From Vanilla planifolia (Eukaryota > Streptophyta > Magnoliopsida > Asparagales > Orchidaceae), in assembly GCA_023846275.1 (NCBI GenBank), contig CM043871.1, forward strand, positions 31,588,569-31,652,568: a stretch of DNA of 64,000 nt, given 5' to 3'. Positions 1-13,300 of the stretch are shown in pieces. The position numbers and the translations under genes are program-made. The notes beneath the pieces were generated by a model. That model saw only the letters and a program-made list of their open reading frames with translations, ran no database searches and was not told where the DNA came from. Numbering within the stretch: the stretch's first letter is position 1; every line of letters begins with the position of its first letter.

Positions 1-301
1 TAAAAGGAAGATTTAGAATGGGTTGTATTGTTTGATTGCGGGATCAATGATAAGCGTACGGAGACAAAAACATTGGTTGGAGATATCCGTGCATTCTGAA
101 AATATCAGTTTGTTGTGGATTTGAAACACCCAATTGATGACCTACCCAGCAACTTGCATTTCGTTTTGTGGCTGTTTTCTGCCTTTATACCCTTAATTCT
201 CCTAATATAATTTTATTTTTTCAGTTGTGTTAAATGCTGGTGTTTATTTACAGGTGTTTATTTTAAAACCTATTTGAAAGTGTTCTAAATTGTTGTTTCA
301 G

Positions 302-1003
302 GTTTATGCTTCAGATAAAACAATCACGATATTGGCTACCTCGATATGTGGTTTGTGTGATGTTCTTTCTGAAGAGCAGTTTAGGATAGAAGCTAACAGA
401 ACTGTTGAAGACAATGATGATGGAAAGAATTTAATTTATATGTGCAGGTAATTTCTACTCAAAAGTTCCTGCTGTAAATTTGAAATTTTCACATCCTACA
501 AAAATGCACAATTTTCTGTGATTTGTTTTAATTAAGCTTCAAGTTTAATGGGTTATCTCACGGCTGTCTCCTGATAATTTACAGCTTCTAAAAACTCTAG
601 TAAGTTTGTAGACTAACTTTAATTTAACCTATTGGATTGTTGTAATTTCTTACTGCTAAAAGGGGAATCGTTTTTTACTATGCCCAATAGAAGGTCTGAT
701 TTGTCTGCTATTACATTTAAGACTTCTAAGTTGCGAAGGTTGTACGTAGATAAAATTGTTTATTATGTGCATGGACAAAATGGTACCTAACACGAACTCA
801 CATTCTTTTAGAGATAGTTTAATTCATTATGTTACTGACTGAAGCTTTGATTGTAACTCTATCTTATTGCTGATGCCATTGCTCCTTTCAGCATCATTGT
901 TTTTGGCTAATCTTCTCTTCAATTTCTAACATCAACCTTGCTCTACAGATGGACTGTTGACGTATCAAAAGGGATCTTTCAATCTATCGCTCTAAGTTTG
1001 TGA
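302..1003 (+). CDS. Last exons of an unidentified gene (partial)
   Basis: Two exons can be proposed. The first, 302-447, follows a pyrimidine-rich AG acceptor and ends at an AG|GTAATT donor. It gives 48 open codons in only one frame (VYASDKTITILATSICGLCD, then a stretch with LSEEQF and VEDNDDGKN). The second, 949-1003, follows the acceptor ctctacag, restores the split codon as Arg and reads WTVDVSKGIFQSIALSL before TGA. Matching phase and sites at both ends support a real terminus. A further open frame at 4-96 (EDLEWVVLFDCGIND) may be an earlier exon, but no phase-compatible donor is clear. I do not recognise the protein family. It could also be a decayed gene end, because the DNA after it is repeat-rich. 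Confidence 0.42.
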
Positions 1004-2179
1004 TGCTCTGATTTTTATGGCCTGTTTTAGGCACTATATGGATGAGGTGCTGGATATTTAATGTATTTCAAAATTAGGTACGTTCTATTTTGCCTCTTCT
1101 TAAGATCCTTGTTTTAAGAGCAAGCAATTTTTTTTAACCTTACTAGCTGAAAAGCATTATGAATTTAATTAGCGGGATTAATGGTGTAATGATTTGGTTG
1201 TATTTACGAAGTCCACAACCAATGGTTTTGCATTGTGGAACACTTGGTTGTGAACTTAGTAAACACAATACGCTTGCTGGACTGCTAAGAAAATACTTTA
1301 ACAACACCAAAGTAGTTTCTTGGCTATAACACAAGGTATAGCTCGTGTGCATCTTTTTGCTATATTCAAAATCCAATATTTTTAGGTCTAATGTGTCCTT
1401 GCACACGTAGTTTATATTCTGTACTAATGAGCGCAAGCCACAGGGATGATAAGACTTTTATTACTGGAAGGTGAACAATCCAATTTCTTTCTCCACCCCT
1501 TGTTTTAGCCCTCAATCATACAGGTTTTGTGATACAAATTATTTGATGTCTCTTGTTACTTGTGGAATAAAGCAAATCACTCATTTATTACTCATTTGAA
1601 TAATGTTATTGATTAGTTTTCCTTTATGATTTCATCGTGCCTATTCTGCTGCTTTTTATTTATTTAGCTTGTTATTACTTATAAATGAACAAATCATCTT
1701 ATTCTTATAAGACTAAAAGTAATTAGTCTTTTAAAATATAGTTATGAAAAATGCTCCTGTTATTTGTTAAACAATTTGTGTGAGCATTTTTCACTTGACT
1801 TTTCACTTGGAAGGGGAAATAATACAATCCAAGTAGAATGTGGAAATGCAATACTTAAAAAATTATGTATACTTGAAAGGTGAAGGCTTGCTGAGCAGAA
1901 TTGAGAGATTGGTGAGAAAATAAGAGAGATTTAAGGATAAAATTGAGTTAAAGGTTTTTTAAAAATCTTTAGAGAGAGAGAGAGAACACAACATGCTTTT
2001 GTTGACTATGTTTTCCTACTTCAAATAATTTTGAATATTTTTTTTATCTTTTTGATGTATATATATATATATTATAGTTAAAAATAGTTTTTATGTTTGG
2101 CATCATAACTTTTTGATAGTTCTAATGGTGTATAGTGTATTAATAGATCTATTTGATGTGATAGTTATTCAATCTGAAG
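1004..2179. other. Intergenic, no gene seen
   Basis: AT-rich non-coding DNA after the presumed stop at 1003, probably including that gene's 3' UTR. It holds a short AG microsatellite near 1972-1985 and a TA run near 2058-2071. An open frame of 97 codons on the minus strand at 1143-1436 has no recognisable domain and is taken as chance. Confidence 0.5.
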
Positions 2180-3330
2180 TATAAAGAAAGGATTTCATTA
2201 AAGATTACATTAATGTGTTTAATGTGAATCATTTAATTGAATTTCGTAGAGATCAACATTGATGATTAGGTGAATGAAGTCATTGATTTTTTTGTTATCC
2301 TTGCTAAATAATTGGATACTACTATCATTGTAGAGAGTAATACATGTGGTTGCAAAAAGTTGAAGTCATGAAAGGTCATATTAGAAATGAGAGCACATGC
2401 AAATAATTAAGAGACTTGTCCAGTGTTTACTTAGCTATACATAGCATATATCTCATGCGCTCGTATGGGCAACTTAAGTCGAAAGACCTTGTGCATTATA
2501 TTTGAAGTAGGAACTTATGTGATTGAAATGTAACATGTAGAAGTATATGAAGATTGGACGTGAATCTAAGAAAAAGAGAGATTTTTCAACTTAAAGGGAA
2601 AGTTCATTTGCGAATGGAGTCATTAAGATTCATAGAAGATGTTCTTGTGTGCTCAGTTTAATAGCTCGATGAGTCATTGATTCTTGATTCAGGGGCCACC
2701 ATTCCAACCTTTAGCACATAAAGAGTTACTGTAGATTTTTAATGTGGCGTTGAAGGTCCACTCTATGTTATGGACATAATTAGGAGACGAGCATTAATAT
2801 GACTTTTGGTGAAGTGTTGGGTAACATGATATAAACTTGCACGTCACAATGGTTGTGGCATATAAGTAGATTGTGCTCTATGTGGACATTTGGCAGCCAC
2901 CCAATGGATTTACTTTTGCTTGTTCTGGTACTTGACTTTGCATTCTATTTTAATTGTGCTTCGTAGATAAATATCATATTTATGAATAATGGAGTTCAAG
3001 AGGTTTATCTATGTGGCAGTCTCGCGGTGTTCTTTTGTGTTCCCTACCAATAAGGTGAATGTCGTTTAGGTGAAAGTTGGCAAAAATTTCTATAGGAAGC
3101 CGTCGAGCATATGATTTCTTGTTGACCTTCATGCGAGTCCCAAATGACTTGCAAGAAAAGTTTTACCTGGTGTTCTAAATGCATAAAGATTATGATTTGT
3201 ATTTTATCAATATGATGCTAAGAGACAAAAACTTATGAAAATCTGTTGCCATCAGATGAAACACTTTTAATATTTGATTATTTTTGTCTTGTGGTCGAAG
3301 TCTGCCTTCACATGGATAAGGCCTACAAGT
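2180..3330 (+). mobile_element. Ty1/Copia retrotransposon relic (gag/protease part)
   Basis: At 2683-2697 the plus strand reads LDSGA. It is preceded by a match to the SWILDSGA context of Copia aspartic proteases and followed by a TPHKE-like stretch, as expected after that site. The DNA upstream (2330-2500) resembles the end of a Copia gag, though only in short frame-shifted pieces. Stops interrupt every frame, so it is an old non-coding remnant. No LTRs were found and both edges are approximate. Confidence 0.6.
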
Positions 3331-3781
3331 TGAATGAAGGGTTTCCTTTATTTATTTATTATTTTGAAAAGAAGATTTTATTTTGGTAAGAATAGTTAAT
3401 AGGCATTAGTTGAAATAGTTTTTTTTTGTGAAAATGTATGGAAGTGATTTCACATTTGGTCTAGTTCTTTTTTTAACTCATTGTAATCCACTTTTTATTT
3501 TGGGTTTTTATGCATATATGAATTTTTTTACAATTTTTATTATTTAAATTCATAATAAATTACTGAAATGAAACTAAAACCTTGGCTAAATACATAGATT
3601 TTGTGCTTGTTTGGTGATGAAAATATTCCTATACTTGTCTTTCATTCTGTCATTTTGAACAGACCAAACTTTCATCAACAATTTATGTCTTCTTGATTTA
3701 ATTTCAGTACTTTGTAGCTATGATATTTGTTTTTTTATTTATTTTGGAGGTAAGTAAATTTTTTTCTTATCTTTTGAACAG
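3331..3781. other. AT-rich spacer, nothing recognised
   Basis: T-rich non-coding DNA. Its end (ttttgaacag at 3772-3781) works as a splice acceptor for the possible exon that follows. Confidence 0.4.
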
Positions 3782-3904
3782 GTACTGATGCTTTTAACCT
3801 TTTTGGTGCCTCATTGGCTTGACACAATCGTTGGCCCTGTTGTATTTGTTGAGGCTGTTCCCCAAGAAGCCCTTGGTCAAATTTCTTTATTATGTATGTT
3901 GTAG
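3782..3904 (+). CDS. Possible terminal exon, unidentified
   Basis: Directly after a T-rich stretch ending ttgaacag, one frame stays open for 40 codons to a TAG. It starts VLMLLTFLVPHWLDTIVGPV and goes on VFVEAVPQEALGQIS. The composition looks protein-like and hydrophobic and the acceptor is good. It does not join in frame to the exon ending at 447: that junction gives an immediate stop. It would therefore need another upstream exon that I cannot see, or it is a pseudogene piece. Family unknown. Confidence 0.25.
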   Translation, partial: VLMLLTFLVPHWLDTIVGPVVFVEAVPQEALGQISLLCML

Positions 3905-4348
3905 CCAATTAATATGACCAAATTTGATCTTAGATGAAAAGAATTACTTCCAAATATTCAATTTTTTATATCATTTTTCTTTTATCAAACATCATATGAA
4001 AAATAATTGAGAAACATAACCAAACAAAGATGACCAATTATGTAACTCTGGGTTTTTTATTAAACATTTTGTTTTGGTTAAAATGATTGATGTTATCTAA
4101 CTCATGATGTTTTATGCAGATATTATTGAGTAATTTATCCATAACAACACTAGAAAAATAGGTTTTCTTTTAAAGAAAAACCTCAAATTTAATAACTCGT
4201 AACCAAGTTAACAAGGGGGGAATGTTCAGTTAACAAACACAGCAAGTAACAATTGTACAAGCAGAAGGGTCATCATATCCACTTATTTGAGTTGATGTTT
4301 TTATGATATACAAACAACATGGCCTCAGATACATCATCAAACGGGTAC
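3905..4348. other. LIP5 3' flank / 3' UTR region
   Basis: AT-rich DNA beyond the LIP5 stop codon on the minus strand. It should contain the LIP5 3' UTR and polyadenylation site. No gene is visible; I could not fix the transcript end. Confidence 0.5.
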
Positions 4349-7300
4349 TCAATGTGTTTCAGCAGAAGGATTTGTCAAAAGCTCGAGAGATCGTCGAAGA
4401 AAATCAACGGCAACGGGGACATCGTCGAACGCAAGGGCCCCAACCGCAAACCTCGCCGCCTTGTGAGCCTCGGCAATCTTCTCCACCGGCGGCTGATAGT
4501 TACTGTCATATTTATAGTGGTCGATGGGCAAAACCAAAGGTCCTACATGATCTCCATTGTAGTTTGAGGGAGATGCAATTACTGGTTCAGAGCCACGGGA
4601 GTAAGAAGGCTGGTGGGTTGGTGCAGCAGGAAAAGTGCTTTCTTGAAAGCTTGGGTATGACTGGAAATTGGGGTAAGAATAAGAGGGAGGTTGGTGTTCT
4701 GGAGGGAGATTTTGAGTTAAGGATGGTTGTTCATAGGAATAAGAATTGTTGTAATTTTGTTGGTATGTTTGTGGGTAGTGTTGGTAATCAGTGGAAGAAT
4801 AAGATGGCGAAGTATGAGCATGTAGAGTGGCGTATGGATCACCTTGGTTTGCAGGCTGAGGAACCAAGGAAGAAGATGAATCAGAATGCAGTCCTTAAGT
4901 AAAACATAAACAAGCAATAGAATGGTGAAATAAGAGATGACCATATCTGTTGGTTGAGAAGAAGAGGAGGTTGCTCCAGAGTAATTGATATTCTCACTCC
5001 TTGGATCCTGAAGGTTGGAAAATTCGTTAAAAATGAAAAGCAATGTGTAAAGGATGATAACAAAGTATGCAAGAAAGAGTGACCTTATATGCAGGTTGAG
5101 ATGGAACATTGGCTGCAGTGTAGTTGAAACTTGTTTGCCTTGCATGATCCTGCTGTGAGAAATAAAGGAATACGATTAGGATGAGTTGAAGATGTTTGCT
5201 GAGCAAAAGAGCAAGGTGAAGAAACCTGTTCTATTTGGTCAGATGATGTTTGATTGGGAAAATTTGTTTGGAAGCTTTGATTTGAATCTGTAGCCTGAGA
5301 AATGGTCACCTGTCTATCTCATACAAGTAGATAGATCTATTGACAGATTATTTAAATGCAAACCAGGAATACTCAAAACCATATCCAAGCTAATTCATTT
5401 TCAATTTAAACACATCGTAATAGCAAGAGGTTTGTTCGTTGTTTTAATTGAATATTTAATGAAAAATAACGTTAATGTAACGAATATTTCAAACAAAACA
5501 AGACCCTGCATTTAAGCACTTGGTAGGAAGAGCCAAATTCTATAGTAATCATAATGAAATTAGGTTTACCCAGTCAAGAAAGATCGAACATGCTGTAAAA
5601 ATTTAGCAGGATGCATAAAATTTCTCATCCAAAGCAATCATATGAAAAATGCTAGAATTTCACTCAACAAACTTAAGACCAGGTAAAAGGAACCATCCAT
5701 GGATACCATGCCTCAGAATTCATAATGATAACAATAGATAAAACTAGTTTGCAAGCCAAGATCGCAAACCAAACAAAATTTAAATCTTATAGGAACGAAA
5801 AACATAGATAAAACCACTGATCTTGTCATGACAAATAACCGAGCTTGATTTTTTAACTCACCTTAACACACTGGACAAACTAAAAGAAAACCTACTACAT
5901 TTTAAACTTCACCCAGATTGCTTACCAAATTAACTATTTTAAATTCAAACTAGATCTCTCACCTTACTCTTCTTTATATACTAACAAAAGGGCCTCATAA
6001 ATTTAGGAATAGAAACATCAAGGTCCCTAATTTGACAAAAACAATTAAATAAAGTTGCCAAGTTCAGGTCAAGGAGCATGAGAATTTTAAGGATACATCT
6101 TTTATATTCCAACATTACCTTGCCTTGTTTTCACATGGTTTCACCAATGAGTAAATTCAAAGTAGTCCATGAATCCTTTTCATTTAAAAATTTTAGTACT
6201 GGACTTTCTGCACCAAATTATGGACTTAAATGTACCCCTAACAGGAGAATCTAGACGCACCAGGCGCCAATGATGGACCTAGATGCAAATAAGCAAATTT
6301 ACGGCCAAATAAAGCTTACTGGAAACCCTTCGATGTCTTCAACTATGGCGGTTTGTTTGAGAATCAAAGTACAGTGTTTCTCAAAAATCAAAATAAGAAG
6401 ACAATAAGAGAACAAACCACCAATGAAAGAACAGTAAATCACTAATAGACGTTTTTCAATAGTGGACAGTTTCTAAAGTAGTTTTAATGGTTCAACCATT
6501 ACTCAAATAGAAGCCCAATTAAACAGGTAGGGGACACAAAACTCAATCCAAATAAGTATCACCATACAACCTTTGTCCTTTTAAAATACTACATTGTCTT
6601 GTCCTTCAACTAAGAGTGTTTGAAAGTCCATCTAGAGAGATAATAGGGTTACCAAAAACTAATTAATCATACTTAAGTTGCTATCCATAAAGCAATAACA
6701 AAAGTAGACAAGCAACCTAATATGCATGCTAGGAGAAAGAAACAAGAACAATACATTTACATTGGCTTGAGGGCTTGAGGGATCCAAAAGATCCTTGTCA
6801 CCACCAGGAGGCCCTGGCTCTGGCTTTCTTCCTTCTTTCAAAGCTTTCCGTATATCTGCGGCTTTCCAAACTGCATACTTCAGCTTTTGTTCAATCTACA
6901 AATACAAATAAATAAAAAGGTATCAATCCAAGTAAATTTGATAGATGATAACCCCACTAAATCCAGACCTTTGAGGATAACGTAAGAAAGGAAAAGATTA
7001 TAACTGCACAATGAACTTACATCAGGTGGAAGTTCTCCAAATTGATTCAAAATTTCAAAGAAAATGCTAGCAGCATAAAAGGTTTTGGCAGTATTCCTAT
7101 ATCACACAATCAAAGAAACAACTTATTAAATCCAGCAAAACAAATATCATTATGTATGAGAAACCAAAAATCTAAGGTTAGAAACAAAACAATACAAGTC
7201 AGCCCGCCCAGCTCGATCTTGCTTGTCTGCCTTTGTAAAGACATTTGTTGCAAAACCCTCTAAATATAAGTGATCTTCAGTGCTTAATTTAAGTGCCTTT

Positions 7301-10300
7301 TTGTCCTGCAAATAATTCCAAATTTCAGAATAAATAGGCGAAGAAATTCAAATTTCAAAAATGTCAGTAATTCCACTAATTAATCATAATATTGAAAGCA
7401 AGAAGGCCGTGTAATTATTAAAGTTTAATGCACAACAATCCAACTTCATGTAGTTACAGGAAAACTGGATAAGTTTTCCTCTTAGAAGTAAAAAACTTTT
7501 AAGATCCTGCATACATAATGCTTAAATATTAAATGGAGTACATGTTCTAAAGTGGTTGTATGCATTAAAGATATCTATCACCAATGGCTTGGAAAACGGA
7601 ATTCATAAAAAAAGCAAATAAGCCAAGGGCATGATTCAAATAGGGAAAATTACCAGCATGCAATGGCATTTATCTTCTTTTGAAGAAAGTTAAGGCCCAC
7701 ATTGACATTACTTCGACCGTATCCCTATAACACTTTCTTGACTCCATGAACCTACCATAGATTGTCTAATGATGACAAACTCATAAATGTTAGTTATGTT
7801 TTTGTGCGAGTGAGGAGTGGTAAAATAGACTATTCAAAATCGTAGGAATTTTACTCAAGTTCAGCGTCCAAATGGACTTAGTTAATAGATCGTGAGCACG
7901 TGACAGAATTGAGTGGAGTCGAGCAAGGAAGTTTTACAACTAATTCATTTTAAATCATTTTCTAAAATGTCTTTATAAAACAAAATTGATCTTTCAAAAT
8001 AAACTTATTTTAATGTGTTGGAAAATTTTACATGTTTTAAAATAAAATTCTAACTTATTTTGATTCATTAGTATTCAGAAATCACTTTAATAGTTATGTT
8101 AATATTTAAATACATCACATGGTCCGATAAAGCGTCAAATGGTTGAACATGCATCACACTAGCAATCAGACGACCTGACATTCTTTTCTGATTTTAAATA
8201 AGACAACAAAACAATTGTCTAAACATTGGGCTTGTTAGAACTGCACAAAATGAGTAGAACATCACATTTTGTCCCAAAGCTATTGAACCATCTAGTTCAC
8301 AATCAGTAGAACAAATTCTATTTGAGCAAAAAAAAAAAAACGGTGCTCAATTGGAAGGCTATCGGATTGTCTGGTCCAAAATGTCTAAAACATGGATCAG
8401 CATAAATTATGTGAACAATTGAATTTCATCGGATGGTCATCAAACATGTAATCAAAACATATATAATATTTTACCCAAAACAATATGATTCTTCAAGGAG
8501 ATTATCCTTATCTATCAGACAGCCCGACATATTTAAGGAAAGCTTATAATAGTCTCGACTTTCATAAAAAGACTATTTTTAAGTAAAATTGGAAATGAAA
8601 ATAGTCCAGAATTCTACAAAATTATTCCTAAATAACAATAAAGCTATAAAGGGCCTTCAGATTTCAGATTTCAGATTTTGTAGATCATGCAATAGAAAAG
8701 ATTTGATATTGTCACAAGAAAGACTCAAAATGCCGAACTTTATTTTTCATCAATGTCACTTCCACTATTCTTATTTTAAATCAATTGTGTAGCGACGATC
8801 TTAAAGTCAGCTAGTGAAGTTCTAAGTAATGGTTGTAGTGTAATAATAATAGCTTATTCTTTTCTCTCTATCAATCATTTTGTACATCTCTTTCAAATAT
8901 TGTGCAAAGATCATTGGTTTCCCAACGTCTTGACCTCACTTGGAGGTTAGCATGACTCTCTCGAGATTATAGTACATTGTTTTAATATACTGTAAGGGGT
9001 TATCCGCCTGCCATTTGATGGAGGGCTCAAGGAACGCCAACCAAAATGGTTGTAGTTCAAGTAACCTTGGGGGTTAAGATACACCAACTAACTAAAAATC
9101 TAAATTGTATATCTTTATTCAATCATATACATACTATAAGTTTTTCCACTTCTCACATTACTAAACCTTAAAAAAAGCAAACTAAAAGTTTTTAAAATTC
9201 ATAATTCAACCCCCTTCCAGTTGTGGGCGTAAGAAACACAACTATTAGTATCAAAGTTGAAATTGTCAATAGAGAGTTATTTCAATAGCCAGGATCTTAA
9301 GATGTCATCTGCCATACATGACTGAGTGGAATTAAGAAAAGGCACTTCTTCCCTCACCCACCATTCCTTAAATGTGATTTCTACTTATATTGAAATAACT
9401 GAATGAGAACCTATATTGAATTGGCATATTTAGAATCATGAGAAAGAGTTGAAAACCCTTAATAGTTTCGAGAAATGAGTATGTTAGGAAGCCATTAGAA
9501 GAAATGACCTCCAAAGAATGACACTACGCACTAAACTCATGTAGTTCATCTGCTATTGAATGCAATCAGCTAATGTTAGCCTCCGAATGTATATAAAATT
9601 TGAGCAAAACTCGAAATGACTTCTGAGGTTGCAAGCCATGTCAAAGAAAGTAGAATAATTATTTAATTTATGATTATGAATTGTTTCAAATGAGCCCCAA
9701 GGAAATCATTAAGTCTATGTTTGTTAAATTTATTAACACGATTATGAATTAACAAATCTTAAAAGACTTTTAGTGATGCAGACCAAGTACAAAAGATCTC
9801 AACGGTACCTAAGGAATATAATCCTTTCATGACTATAATAGAGGAAAAAAATAAGAAACAATTACCACTAGATGAACTCTAAGGTGATCTCATGACCAGT
9901 CAAAAAGAAATGACAAGGAGACATGATAAAGAGCATAGTGTTGATTGATAGAATCAAAAGAAAAAAGAAAATATAAGTCTTCAAAGCACAATTCTCCTCT
10001 AAGGAGACGGGTCATCTTACAAGGATGAGGAAGCTCTCATTTCCCAAAGTCCAAATAGATTATTTAAACATCATATTGTAAGAAGAATAGGAAAATGGAA
10101 GCAAAAGAACAAAAACAAAAGAAAGAAGAAAGAGAAGATCATTTGCCACAAGTGCAAGAAGCACAGACATATCCAACCCAAATGCTTACACTTGGCCAAG
10201 AAGGAGAGATCAAGGAAGAAAAAGAAGAAGAAAATGAAAGCTATGTGAAGTGAAATGTAAGTGGCAATGAAAAGAACGAAGAAAGCATTATATGTTCACC

Positions 10301-13300
10301 CATTATGACAGTCGAGGAAATCTATGGAGTATGCATGTCTTAGAAGATGAGTTACTTTTTGTTTGCATGAAATTTGAGAAGTTAACAAATACAAAAATCT
10401 TCAAAAAGAACATTCAAATTATTTGAGTTTATGCAATTTCATTTTTAAAAAATTTGGAAATTATCTTGAAGTAAAAACTTTTAGGAATGATCTTAGCCTC
10501 AATAGTTAGTGAAAATATTAGAACAAAAAAGAAATTGATTGATTTCAAAAAATGACAATTCTTGTTATTCTATTACAAATGCATTTGTTTCAAGTAGCGG
10601 AACATTTTTATTATGACAACTTTCTCATACTAAATCACCATATAGATGTATTGATAAGCATTACATACTCAAATGTTAAATGCTTTCATTATAATAAATA
10701 TGGGCATGGGTCTAAAGACTAAATTTATAATGAATGTGCATTCATCACAAGCTTATACACATGTAAATTAACGACTCCACGCATAAAACTCGTGAGATTA
10801 TGACTAGCTCCTTAGGACCCCAATTTGTTTTGGGCCTAGAGATAGTTTTTTATTTAAGTGCAGGCATGTTCCTTAATAGAGTTGAATGAAGCATGTAATA
10901 TTTGGATAACAATCACCCAAGGCAAGAGATGAGTGATCAAAATCAATTCTTATCCATAGCATAGTTAAATTGGGTGACAATTCCAAAAAGAAAGATATTG
11001 GAATTCACGTTATACATAAAATCAAAACTTAAATTTATAAAATTCTATTGTTGAATGGTTTAAAATTTAACTTTATTAGTATTAATCAACTATATCATAA
11101 AAGATATGAAGTAACCTTAATTCTACACATTGCAAAACCTTAGAGGATGATAAAATTTACTCAGAATGGCATAAGAAGAACAAAACTTCCCTTTTGGATT
11201 TGAAAAACTAAGATGATAATAGTTTAAAGTTTTTGGCATCACAAACTAACAATGGTTATGACATCTCAACTTTCGTAAAACAAGTTTATCTACTTCAAAC
11301 AAATTTACGAAACCACAAATTGTAAGAGAGCTTCCATCTATTCGGTTTGAAGATGAAGTTTGTGGATGATGTCAAATGGGTAAGAAAATTAAGACTTTTT
11401 AAACCCAAAGGGATGGTTACAACCTCGAGACCTTCAAAATTGTTACAATTAGATTTGTTTGATCTTATCCAACCCTTGGGTTTAAGAGTAAAATAATACA
11501 ATTTAGTAGTTGTAGATGATTATTCAAATTATATAGTTTTTGAAACACAAAAAAAAATCATTTGAAAAGTTTTCAAAGCTAACAATCAAATTATAAAACT
11601 AGTGAAGGGTAACCATCATCTATATATGAAGTGATCACAATAGTGAACTAAATAATGAGTCATTTGATGTGCTTTGTGAGTAAAGGATATCAAACACTAG
11701 TTGACATCTTCAAATGCATCACAACAAGATTAATCACATTTGGTCTTACCTCACTATAAAGAATACAATAAAGAAGTATACACAAGATTTTTAGATAGTT
11801 TGGCCTATCTTACCCCAAACTTCAACTCAAAAAGCTCATTTGGGCTTCCCTCACTCAAGTTCTTCGTTAAAAAACAAGGGAATATGTTTTTAAAATAAAA
11901 TCAAAAGGCACATTATAATCCCTAAAGACACATTAATCTCCAAGCAAGGTCAAGAAACTTGGATCAAAACATCTCTACATGGTATTCAAAAGAAAAATAC
12001 AAAGTATTAAAAGAGAAAATATAATAAGAATAACAAAAATAATTATCTTCAACCTTTGCTTACAACTTCAAGGAGAAACTAATAAATCAACATTGCACCA
12101 TTAATTAAAAATAAGAAAAGCTAAAGCAATTTTGATGAAAACCAAAGTTCAACACTAAGAGGGGTTTTCTAAAGAATATCAAATCGTTTCTATTACATTC
12201 ATTAAGTACAAAATCTAAAATCCTAAGGTTCTTTTATAGATTTAGTGTTATTTAAGAATAATTTCGAAGCATTCTAGACCATTTTCATTTCCAATTTTAC
12301 TTAAAAATAAATGCTTTATCAAAGTCAAAACCATTAAATGTTTCCCTTGAACATCTTGGACCATCGGATAAGTAAATTCAAGGGCCAACCCATTGAATCA
12401 TCAAACTGTGAGTCTAACAAAATATTATATATAGTGTAATATTTATCAAATAGAACATCGGATGATCTGATGATTGTCTAATAGAAAATGATATTCACAT
12501 AATTTTTGTTGTCTATGTTAGATATTTGAACTAGACAATCTGATAGCCTTCTGGCATAACGCCTATTTTTTTTACACAAAATTAGTTTTATTGAATTGCA
12601 AATTGGAAGATTCGATAACTTTCCAACTAAATTTGATATTTTGCTCATTTTTGTACAAGCTACCTAACCCAACAATGGATGGTCAACCAATTGTTCCGTT
12701 GTATTACTTAATCTTAGTACTAATGCATTATTGAACAATCGAATATATCAAAATATTTATAGAAATGTTAAACTTATATGTGAATATTTATAAATCAAAA
12801 TTATATTGAAGTTTTATATAAAACATGGTGTAAAATTTTCACCACTCTAAAATAAAATTATTTTGAAAGATTAATATTGTTTTATAAAGAACTTCTAAAA
12901 AATAATTGAAAACAACTTAACTTTGTACGTAACTTGTCTTAATGCCTTGTGAAGATATCAAAAGCAATTTTTTGACATTTTATTACTCCTAAAAGATCAT
13001 GGCTCAACTCAATTCTTCCACATGCTCAACGATTTGCTAAATCACCCAATCAATCTAAAGGTTGAATTCGAGCAAAATGTCTCCATGGCTTTGAATAATC
13101 TATTTTACTTATTACTAAGACAACAAATATAAGAACTGATCTTTGCGAGTTTTTTATTATCAAACTACCCATGATGGGTCACAAGAACCAATTTTTAACT
13201 ATTGGGTAGAAAGATAAGGCTTATAATGACATTTCTTCCACCATATCCTTATAGCTCCCTCACTTCCTTTTCTCCCCTTTTCTCCATCCCTATAGTTAAA

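Noticed and set aside
1143..1436. 97-codon minus-strand frame
   Set aside because: No domain, AT-rich, and no supporting splice sites or homology.
4303..4902. Plus-strand open frames of 199 and 82 codons
   Set aside because: They are antisense shadows of the last LIP5 exon (4349-4855, minus), which has clear homology and a correct acceptor.
4717..5145. 142-codon minus-strand frame
   Set aside because: It reads through LIP5 introns 7 and 8 and is out of frame with exon 9; only part of it (exon 8, 4942-5007) is coding in this frame.
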